Source: Candidatus Melainabacteria bacterium (GTDB lineage Bacteria > Cyanobacteriota > Vampirovibrionia > Obscuribacterales > Obscuribacteraceae). Taken from it: a stretch of DNA of 13,172 bases. The translations under genes were made by a program, and so were the position numbers. Shown one piece after another: positions 5,601-11,547 of this stretch. Below the pieces are notes generated by a model, which searched no databases, had not been told where the DNA came from, and was given only the letters and a program-made list of their open reading frames with translations. Location: the NCBI GenBank assembly GCA_003175915.1, contig PSRH01000147.1, positions 1-13,172 of the forward strand. Reading direction: 5' to 3'. Position 1 is the first letter of the stretch, and each line of letters starts with the position of its first letter.

Positions 5601-8204
5601 GAAGCGCCTGCGTTAGGAAATACTCCTGCGACGACCACGGACAGCACAAGCGCTGGTGCTTACTTTAACGAAGATGTTGCTCAAGCCTTTATGAAGCAAC
5701 CGGAGGCGGCGCACCCGACTGCGCAGCCCCCCATCCCCGCCACTGCTTTTTCACAGATTGAACCGGCAAAGGAAAGCCCGCCAGCCAATAGTTTGGCTCC
5801 AGTGGCGACGCCTCAAACTCAGCCTGCTAGATCAGTTGCTGCTTCTCCTCCAAGCGCAGCGGCAAAACCACAAGTAGCTGTTTCACCGATTCCACAAATG
5901 GAGCCTAACCGCACAAACCAGTCGCAAGCCAGCGACATCCGCACAGCCAAGGCGGCCGGGCAAGAGCCGGTGGCCAAGCCAAATAAACCACTGGATATCA
6001 GACCAGACGAAAGCATATCCGATATGCTAATCGCCTTATCGGTAGACCACGATCCGGCGGCTCTAGAACAACCGCCGCTCTTATTAGAATCAGAACAAGC
6101 TGACGAAGGCGTGCAGGTAGGCGTTCCAGAGGCGCTCGCTAACCAGTCCTTGTCTCAAGCGGCAGCGGCGACACGGGCGGCTCAATCCGACACTACCCCT
6201 GAACTGATGCAGAAACCTCGCAAGTCTCCATTTGTCACGATTGGTCAATCCGATGCTTCTGCCTCAAACGCCCAGGCTCGATCAGAAGCAGAGGCGATAC
6301 CACCAAAAGAAAATTTGAAAGATCTGCTCAGCTTTGAATCAGACAAGGCGCCAGCCGCAAAAGCGCCGCCGGCTCCGGAGCCGCAACATATGAGGGAGGT
6401 GATCAGGCCAGCACCAGCCCCGCCGCCGCGCCCGGCCGCCGAACCAGTTGTGCCAGCCAAGCCCCCCCAAGTAGCCAAGCCAGTTAAACCGCCTGAAGTG
6501 CCGAAGCCGCAACCAATAGAAGCTGCCAAACCGGCGGAAACAATTTCACCAGAGCAGCCGGGGTTGGAGGCGGTGACCGCGACGGATATTCCGCAGTCAC
6601 AGCCGTCCCCACAAGTTGCCAAGTCTCTAGAGCTGATGCCAAAGACACCAGAGAGTCTTATCGACTTCTTCAAGGAGGAGCCCTTCAAGCCGCTCGAACC
6701 AGGCAAGCAGCCACCATCTGCCAATCGTGAACCGACGCCGCGAGAGCTTTTTGCCTATGAACCTAATCGCGTGCAAGCGGCACAAACACCGGCAAGTCCA
6801 CCAGCCGATCCAACTCCTAGCGGGCCTGGCGATTTAGCACAACTGCTTGATAGTTTAGAGTTGGCCGGTAAGGAAAAACAAGCCAAGCCCTTGGGCACAC
6901 CGAAAGATTTGCCGTCCTTAGGTTTAGGTAAGGCCCCGGAGGTCAAACAGCCGGCTGCAAAATTTGATGAAGTGACGCTGCAAGAGGCACCGCAGCAGAC
7001 GACGTTCGAGTTGACTCGGGGACAAGAGATTCAGCATGAATCAGAAAGTTTTGCGCCGAAAGTTCAGGAGCAAGGGGCTGTCACTGAAGCTAAAGCGGCG
7101 GCTAAGAATAACAGCGGGCCTGCGGTAAATCGCTTGATTGAAGCGGCTAAGCGCGGTCCCACCTCTTCAAAAATACAGAAACCAGCACCGGCAAATCCAG
7201 GGAATGCTGCCAATCCTGCTCCTGAGCTGAGCCCGGGCCGGATTGAAGCACCCAGACAACCTGTTGATCCAAACGCGGGCATGTTCTCGCAATCCGCTTC
7301 CAACAGCCAGGCACCTTTGCAAAATATTTCCCAATCCATGACCAAGAGTGGCAATCAATCTCGATCTGTCAGAGAAATGATGGAAGCCGGCTCCAGCATC
7401 AAACAGGAAATTACCGGAGGCTTCAACCGCTTTTCTGCCGGAGGCGAGGGAGATAACATTGCCCAAAGCGTCGCTGCCTTAGCCGGATCAATCAGTCCGG
7501 AAACTAATCGACCGGCGCCAAGCAATCCTGCCAAACAGGGTAAGGACGTCGGTGGCATCTCGCTGATTCTGCCTCCACCGGCCGAATTGATGTCGCTTGA
7601 GCCGCCGCTCCGCTCTAAACCAGATCAGCCGGTATATACCGATGCCGACTATGAAAACATGGATAGCGCTCAAGCAAGTAATGTTGTTAAACAAAAATAT
7701 GAAGCGCAGCTGGCTCGCAAGAAAGAAAAGTCTACCAGTGCCTGGACTGAGGCTGTAACCAACAATAAGAACCGTACGGCGTCGCTGAGAACGCGCCCGG
7801 GCGGAATGAATTTTGCTCACACGGTTCTGATTGGGGCCATAACGCTCAGTTTTGTTTACGCTTGTGTAAGTGTGGTAATGCACATGACTACCGCCAACAA
7901 GGCGTTCGCTCCGGCACCGGTCAAGCCGATCAAGACGCTCCTTCAAAACAAGGACTACGAACAGGTACGCAAGATACTCGAGAAGAAGCAGGAGACTGCC
8001 ACCCTGACCAAGCAAGATGCTGACGATTTGGATACTGCCTATGTCAATATCGCGAAAGAAGGCGTGAAAGCCAAAAAGTATGAGGTGGCAATGACCGTAG
8101 CCCAGAAGATTGGTCCGAAGTCTTCACGCTTCAACGAAGCGGCGAAACTTTTACGTCAAATCAAAAGATTGAAGAGGGCTCAAGGTAAGAGAAGCTCAGG
8201 GTAA
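2682..8204 (+). CDS. Giant membrane Ser/Thr protein kinase with about 1400-residue disordered linker
   Basis: This is a Hanks-type kinase of 1840 residues; typical bacterial members have about 450-700. Residues 1-25 carry Cys4, Cys7 and Cys18 in a zinc-knuckle-like CxxC-x10-C pattern. The kinase domain spans about 42-310: glycine loop GKGASG (49-54), Lys71, Glu90, HRDLKPEN (164-171), DFG (188-190) and MSPEQ (214-218). All catalytic residues are present. The activation segment has Ser but no Thr. Residues about 312-1708 are low-complexity Pro/Ala/Gln/Glu/Ser-rich, predicted disordered, with six QSG repeats (830-894) and recurring SLSDLL-like motifs. One membrane helix lies near 1713-1733. About 105 residues follow, with a TPR-like helical look and a very basic end, probably extracytoplasmic. 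The start is supported by the paralogue downstream, which begins with the same MKLC. The purine-rich AAGGGGA before it lies about 19 nt upstream, unusually far. Substrates are unknown; self-phosphorylation of the tail is a guess. Confidence 0.93.
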   Translation: MKLCSLCNQYFDDIQGICPNDRTPLETVENDRLIGALICDRYVIDSVIGKGASGVVYKARRIQRGDIVAIKVLHNHLGAEGNSLDRFLREAIAASKLRNPHIITIWDSGVTDDGQPFFVMDYLEGITLGRLIKTTSQIPFSRVLSIIKQVTDALGEAHKQGIVHRDLKPENIILQVTDAGEDFVKLLDFGVSDLPADSPRVDKPKSVAGSPAYMSPEQCQGFQLDARSDIYSLGIVVFEMLTGRRPFRVDDHVSLMFLHVSEPPMKLAEARPEINYPPALQAAISKALAKVTSQRQASVEEFYQELGAALGIEQIESSPQALSDTPGHFSFAGDERLASSAGADNGQQNYQSESENDSLAKTDTADIEPISVAQTELSLGAGSTNLMPPSGQSMPVPATPPNATPKSNLRNVFKDQIIEEEQQKAKPKPKSKSTISGLASPFKAMAMATQTLVGFAVPALKPGRKESTETGAPPAEVVDPANALIEMPLPEAASDQEVAKDKSKNPSKHSLPAMGLNGLLSVLESRPATPPPVPEAGGPKSLSDLLKNGRRTGSNAAVPAGKAGTQSPADSATAQSGFAPPASPASYEVQQATTAVSRNEVFGNNPITQPASPSAPAIPEGNGQTQRPVKNPFTTTKHDMLAPQRIEARREEAPANLPGASPPTIEPYTVEQLDAIPLRIPVEPISKNVSSEPIESFEIPNIASESKIQEQILDLKPEQPAELPVRDEPMEFEPTPVAEPVPESTLPIADQTDPQLEPLNKLTTTGGQQKKLVRQSQANPPLSAPAAKGEVRGAAVSPEIQKRTQEMVVNSLNSLSSQYQQKNAGDNAAVKQSGSYGVRQSGSFPKPSAASPVKQSGAFPKENPVRQSGSIPKPGGASPVRQSGSFSVRQSGSFVPAPEQRFLAAAPYSPTSPSGQGSIARMVDEVDLAPEAAPVVEVNAGTVVFEHDPASLQDLGAAAWGHFASGEGEAKSEEAPALGNTPATTTDSTSAGAYFNEDVAQAFMKQPEAAHPTAQPPIPATAFSQIEPAKESPPANSLAPVATPQTQPARSVAASPPSAAAKPQVAVSPIPQMEPNRTNQSQASDIRTAKAAGQEPVAKPNKPLDIRPDESISDMLIALSVDHDPAALEQPPLLLESEQADEGVQVGVPEALANQSLSQAAAATRAAQSDTTPELMQKPRKSPFVTIGQSDASASNAQARSEAEAIPPKENLKDLLSFESDKAPAAKAPPAPEPQHMREVIRPAPAPPPRPAAEPVVPAKPPQVAKPVKPPEVPKPQPIEAAKPAETISPEQPGLEAVTATDIPQSQPSPQVAKSLELMPKTPESLIDFFKEEPFKPLEPGKQPPSANREPTPRELFAYEPNRVQAAQTPASPPADPTPSGPGDLAQLLDSLELAGKEKQAKPLGTPKDLPSLGLGKAPEVKQPAAKFDEVTLQEAPQQTTFELTRGQEIQHESESFAPKVQEQGAVTEAKAAAKNNSGPAVNRLIEAAKRGPTSSKIQKPAPANPGNAANPAPELSPGRIEAPRQPVDPNAGMFSQSASNSQAPLQNISQSMTKSGNQSRSVREMMEAGSSIKQEITGGFNRFSAGGEGDNIAQSVAALAGSISPETNRPAPSNPAKQGKDVGGISLILPPPAELMSLEPPLRSKPDQPVYTDADYENMDSAQASNVVKQKYEAQLARKKEKSTSAWTEAVTNNKNRTASLRTRPGGMNFAHTVLIGAITLSFVYACVSVVMHMTTANKAFAPAPVKPIKTLLQNKDYEQVRKILEKKQETATLTKQDADDLDTAYVNIAKEGVKAKKYEVAMTVAQKIGPKSSRFNEAAKLLRQIKRLKRAQGKRSSG
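5169..5363 (+). repeat. Six-copy [V][K/R]QSG[S/A] repeat in the kinase linker
   Basis: Residues 830-894 of the giant kinase contain VKQSGSY, VRQSGSF, VKQSGAF, VRQSGSI, VRQSGSF and VRQSGSF, separated by short Pro/Lys/Ala spacers. Copies use different synonymous codons (for example caaagt and cagagc), so the peptide is preserved more strongly than the DNA. That suggests selection on the protein rather than a recent slippage event. Confidence 0.9.
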
Positions 8205-8209
8205 AAGAT
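8178..8209 (+). repeat. 16-nt tandem duplication across the giant kinase stop codon
   Basis: GCTCAAGGTAAGAGAA at 8178-8193 is followed directly by GCTCAGGGTAAAAGAT at 8194-8209, with 13 of 16 positions identical. Sixteen is not a multiple of three, so the second unit is read in another frame and supplies the TAA stop at 8202-8204. With only one unit the protein would end RAQGKR instead of RAQGKRSSG. Confidence 0.7.
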
Positions 8210-8287
8210 AAATTGTATGACTCCTATCGAAATTGACTTAAATTCAAAAAATGGTCGGATCCTGAGGCAGAGGGTGAATATCAGTCG

Positions 8288-9676
8288 ATGAAACTGTGTA
8301 CAGTATGCAATGGTCACTTTGAAGACAAGCTCGATGCTTGTCCGAATGAGTCGTATCCGCTTATCTACATTGGCAAGCATCCGCTGATTGGTATCATAAT
8401 CGGTGGCAGATATAAAGTGATCAAGGCGGTCGGCGCCGGCTCTATGGGGGTCGTCTACAAAGCTATCCAGATTTCCAGTGGACGGGAAATGGCGGTCAAG
8501 GTATTAACCAGCGCCGAAGGACCCGATTCTGCCCACTTGCGCCGCTTCCGCCGGGAGGCTCGCGCAGTCAGTTCGTTGAGCCATGAGAATATCGTGCGGC
8601 TCTACGATTTCGGTTTCATGGAGGACGGACAGCCGTACATTGTCACCGAATTCGTCAAGGGCAGGACGCTTGCTCAAATTCTTAGAGAGCGCGGCCGCTT
8701 GCCACTCAGTGACGTATTGCCGATTGCTCGCCAGGTTTGTCATGCGGTCGATGAGGCGCACCGCGTCGGGGTGGTGCACCGCGACTTAAAACCGGAAAAC
8801 ATCATCCTGCAGGAGCCCGACCAGCGCCCTGGCAGCCCAGCCAAGCCTGGATTGGCAAATAAGCTGGTGAAAGTGGTGGACTTCGGTGTAGCGAAGATTG
8901 CCTCCGATGCCACCTCTTCGGCGTCATTAACAATGGAGGGGAAGGTCTGCGGCAGCCCAGGCTATATGAGTCCTGAACAGTGCAAAGGCTTCAACGTAGA
9001 TGTCACAAGCGACATCTACTCTTTGGGCATCATCCTCTTTGAAGTAATATCCGGAAGCCGGCCATTTTCAGCCGATTCAGTCATGGGCCTTTTGTTTATG
9101 CACGTCAACGAGCAGCCTCCAATGATGAATGCTCTTTGCCTCGACCTCAACGTTCCATCGGAGGTCGAACAGGTAGTCCGCAAGGCCTTGCAGAAAGAAC
9201 CTTACGAACGCCAGCAGAGTGCGCTTGAGTTGTGGAAGGAATTCGAAGGTGCCTGCCAGGGTAGAGGACAAAAAGTGCCTGTGGCGCCGGTCGCTAAGAC
9301 CACCAACAGTTCGGACTGGATTCCATTTATTGGCAAAGAAAATCGCATGATCATTGAACATGCGCAGCGCTACTCTCATGAAAGACCAGTCAAGGCTCTC
9401 GATTCCCTTGATCCCGAAGAGTTTTATTTGCCGGAGGAAGATGAGGCGGACGAAGGCAAGCCAGCCTGGTGGTTCTCCCAGCCGGTCAAGGTCTGCGTTT
9501 TGATTGGCACCATTCTTTTAATTGCCTTGACAGTGACTGGCATGTTACCGAACATCGTGAAAATCCATGATGTGGGTAGCAAACCCACCCGACAATCCGA
9601 TAGCCAAAAGCCAACCAACCGAAGCTCTGGAGTCTCTCGACCGCTTGAAAAAACAGCGAAAGACTCAAATCACTGA
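8288..9676 (+). CDS. Membrane-anchored Hanks-type Ser/Thr protein kinase, paralogue of the upstream kinase
   Basis: The 462-residue protein starts MKLCTVCN, with Cys4, Cys7 and Cys18 as in the giant kinase. The kinase domain spans about 42-320: GAGSMG (49-54), Lys71, Glu90, HRDLKPEN (164-171), DFG (198-200) and MSPEQ (227-231), all intact. Relative to its neighbour it has a 10-residue Pro/Gly-rich insertion between the catalytic loop and DFG, and its activation segment is rich in Ser/Thr (TSSASLT, 209-215). Residues 335-396 form an acidic juxtamembrane region with EEDEADE. One membrane helix lies about 401-422, leaving a short polar tail of about 40 residues outside. The 83-nt gap after the upstream kinase permits cotranscription, but the gap holds a possible TTGACT -35 box at 8233 with no good -10 partner. 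The nearest Shine-Dalgarno, AGAGGG at 8269-8274, sits 13 nt before the ATG, longer than usual. Substrate and signal are unknown. Confidence 0.95.
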   Translation: MKLCTVCNGHFEDKLDACPNESYPLIYIGKHPLIGIIIGGRYKVIKAVGAGSMGVVYKAIQISSGREMAVKVLTSAEGPDSAHLRRFRREARAVSSLSHENIVRLYDFGFMEDGQPYIVTEFVKGRTLAQILRERGRLPLSDVLPIARQVCHAVDEAHRVGVVHRDLKPENIILQEPDQRPGSPAKPGLANKLVKVVDFGVAKIASDATSSASLTMEGKVCGSPGYMSPEQCKGFNVDVTSDIYSLGIILFEVISGSRPFSADSVMGLLFMHVNEQPPMMNALCLDLNVPSEVEQVVRKALQKEPYERQQSALELWKEFEGACQGRGQKVPVAPVAKTTNSSDWIPFIGKENRMIIEHAQRYSHERPVKALDSLDPEEFYLPEEDEADEGKPAWWFSQPVKVCVLIGTILLIALTVTGMLPNIVKIHDVGSKPTRQSDSQKPTNRSSGVSRPLEKTAKDSNH

Positions 9677-9691
9677 GTAAGCGTGCCTGGC

Positions 9692-10546
9692 TCATTTGAC
9701 TTCAGGCAGCCCGAACAACGCCCTGGCATTGTTGGAGCATGTTTCAGCGATTTCGGAAAGATCGGCCGAACGCAATTCGGCAAGCTTTTCAGCTACAAGC
9801 CAGACATAGGCGGGTTCATTTCTTTTGCCCCGAACTTTTTGGGGAGCCAGATAGGGGCAGTCCGTCTCAGCCAGAAGACGTTCCTTGCGCACGACTGTCG
9901 CGGCCGCCTGCACGCTTTTGGCATTGGGAAAGGTGACGATGCCTGAAAACGAGACATAGAGGTCGAATTCTTCAAAGGCAGATAGATCAGCCGGGCTGCC
10001 CGTAAAACAATGTAGAACGCCTTTTAAGCCGTGCCCTTCTTCGAGCAACAACTCCTTTAATTGAGGGAAGGCGTCTCGGCAATGAATTATCAAAGGTTTG
10101 CCCAGTTCTTTGGCCAGCCGCATTTGTCTACGTAATGCTTGAAACTGAGACTCCTGGCTGCTGTTGTTGTAGTAAAAGTCCAGGCCGCATTCCCCTATTG
10201 CCACTACCTTCGGATGCTCAGCCGCCTTTCTTAAAGAGTGCTCCGCCTCCTCTGTCCAGTCTTTGGCGTTGTGGGGGTGCAGGCCCAGCCCGACATATAT
10301 CTGTTCGTGGCTTTCTGCCAGCTCAAGCAACTCGGCGACCGACTTTAGGTCTACGCCGGGATTGACGATTTGTTTGACATTAGCCTGCAAGCTTCTTTGG
10401 ATAACCTGTCTCTGACCCTCTTTGAGAGTCTCGAGGTCGGCAGTCCCGCATTTCTCTGGTTCGTCCGCGCAATACTCGAGCTGCAGGTGAGCGTGGCTAT
10501 CGATGATGCCTGATTTGATCTGGAGGTAGTCATTTTTGGAGAACAT
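9692..10546 (-). CDS. tatD: TatD-family metal-dependent hydrolase (DNase-like)
   Basis: TatD proteins are cytoplasmic two-metal hydrolases of the amidohydrolase fold; characterised members have 3'-5' exonuclease or related DNase activity. The 284-residue product matches the family length. All expected metal ligands are visible: His18 and His20 in IDSHAHL, Glu119 in GECGLD, His155 in IIHCRD, His179 in LHCFTG and Asp229 in ETDCPYL. The family motif LGLHPH is at 87-92. About 13 residues precede the position where most homologues start (near IIDSHAH), and the ATG at 10546 lacks a clear Shine-Dalgarno, so the start is uncertain. The gene is convergent with the second kinase (15 nt between stop codons) and divergent from the TonB-like gene. 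The general TatD family call is firm; which subfamily (TatD, YcfH or YjjV) cannot be decided here. Confidence 0.95.
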   Translation of the reverse strand: MFSKNDYLQIKSGIIDSHAHLQLEYCADEPEKCGTADLETLKEGQRQVIQRSLQANVKQIVNPGVDLKSVAELLELAESHEQIYVGLGLHPHNAKDWTEEAEHSLRKAAEHPKVVAIGECGLDFYYNNSSQESQFQALRRQMRLAKELGKPLIIHCRDAFPQLKELLLEEGHGLKGVLHCFTGSPADLSAFEEFDLYVSFSGIVTFPNAKSVQAAATVVRKERLLAETDCPYLAPQKVRGKRNEPAYVWLVAEKLAELRSADLSEIAETCSNNARALFGLPEVK

Positions 10547-10671
10547 CTGGGGTTAGGCTATGCGTTCTTATGAAATTCGTCGGTTTGAGCAATTTATTGT
10601 TATGCGGGAAACCCCAATTTACTTTTTTTCTGGTTCGAGTACAGTTAGACTACATTAATAAGAGGGTTAGG

Positions 10672-10686
10672 CCTCCAAGAGGAGGG
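10672..10686 (+). promoter_or_regulatory. Hairpin sequestering the ribosome-binding site of the TonB-like gene
   Basis: CCTCC (10672-10676), loop AAGA (10677-10680) and GGAGG (10681-10685) form a perfect five-pair, almost all G-C stem. Its right arm is the Shine-Dalgarno core, 8 nt before the TTG start at 10694. When folded it would hide the ribosome-binding site. Its left arm is identical to the CCTCC anti-Shine-Dalgarno core of 16S rRNA. The sequence is clear; a regulatory role is inference. Confidence 0.5.
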
Positions 10687-10693
10687 ATATTCA

Positions 10694-11533
10694 TTGACTT
10701 TTCTTTCACACTCCAGGGCATCACTTGCTACCCTCGCGATTGTCCCGATTGTCCTTGCCGGATTTGTTCCAGCATCGGTGCTGGCACAGGATAGCGGCTA
10801 TCTCAAAGGAACAGTCAGGGCAGAGGACTTCTTACCGTCGCAACCAGGCGCAAGCCTGAAGCGTAAAGACCTGGGAAAGGATGCGGACGCCTTTGGTGGC
10901 GGTCCGCAACAAAGCGCACCGGTTCAAGAAATCAATCCCCGATCAGGCGATTTTGATACGATGCAAATGCCTACACCGCCTCCCCAGACTCCGTTCAATC
11001 TCAATGCGAACATGAATGGTGGTATGCCAAGTTTTGATGGCATTCCAGAACAACCAGGCTCAGATTTACCTCCTGAATTCGTTCCTCGACAGCAACAACC
11101 CCAGACCAGCATGCTGCCGCCGCGGACGATGCCTCCTAACTTGCAACGCCAAGATCCTGACACTTCCCCCGAGCTCAAGATTGCCTGGGATGAATGGCAC
11201 AGGCGGGTGGCCCAGGCAATCTATGTCAGATATAACGCCATGGCCCAGTTGGCCTTTCGCTACAGTCGGCCGCTTGAGGCCTATGTCTCCTACACGGTGA
11301 CTCGGGACGGGCGTGTCCTTAATGTTCAGCTTCAGCGAAAGAGTCCAAACATTGCCTACAACACCATGATCTTACTTGTCGTCAACTCCATTTCAGGGCA
11401 AAAGGACCTGCTTGCCTTTCCTCAGGGGTCAAGAAGAATGACAGTGGAAAAGGGTGGCATGTTTATGCAAAACTGTGGAGCGCAAGGGTTCAAGTACATT
11501 ACTGGTGACGGCGAAACGGTTCGCCCGCATTAA
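10694..11533 (+). CDS. Secreted Pro-rich protein with TonB-C/TolA-like C-terminal domain
   Basis: The 279-residue protein starts at TTG 10694, chosen because a strong AGAGGAGGG lies just upstream and because this start gives a complete signal peptide. Residues 1-31 are hydrophobic (LATLAIVPIVLAGF) and end with a plausible VLA cleavage site before QD. Residues about 35-160 are Pro/Gln/Asn/Met-rich and probably disordered. Residues about 163-252 resemble the TonB C-terminal fold: WDEWHRRVAQAIYVRYN, then YVSYTVTRDGRVLNVQL and a LLAFPQGS segment. In true TonB this domain contacts outer-membrane receptors at the end of a periplasm-spanning Pro-rich stalk. Here the N-terminus looks like a cleavable signal and no ExbB/ExbD genes are near, so energy transduction is not established. 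It may be an envelope protein that reuses the domain. It probably shares an operon with the FAD dehydrogenase 14 nt downstream. Confidence 0.8.
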   Translation: MTFLSHSRASLATLAIVPIVLAGFVPASVLAQDSGYLKGTVRAEDFLPSQPGASLKRKDLGKDADAFGGGPQQSAPVQEINPRSGDFDTMQMPTPPPQTPFNLNANMNGGMPSFDGIPEQPGSDLPPEFVPRQQQPQTSMLPPRTMPPNLQRQDPDTSPELKIAWDEWHRRVAQAIYVRYNAMAQLAFRYSRPLEAYVSYTVTRDGRVLNVQLQRKSPNIAYNTMILLVVNSISGQKDLLAFPQGSRRMTVEKGGMFMQNCGAQGFKYITGDGETVRPH

Positions 11534-11547
11534 GGAATGGAGTAGGT

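Noticed and set aside
9663..9678. ACTCA-AATCAC-TGAGT hairpin over the stop of the second kinase
   Set aside because: Only five pairs, AT-containing and with no T-run; too weak to call a terminator between the convergent genes.
9685..9707. GCCTG...CAGGC inverted repeat between kinase and tatD
   Set aside because: Five pairs around a 13-nt loop and inside the end of tatD; within chance expectation.
10570..10794. 74-codon plus-strand frame starting MKFVGLSNLLL
   Set aside because: It overlaps the TonB-like gene in another frame and its product is Cys/Pro/Arg-rich without a domain. The strong Shine-Dalgarno belongs to the TTG at 10694.
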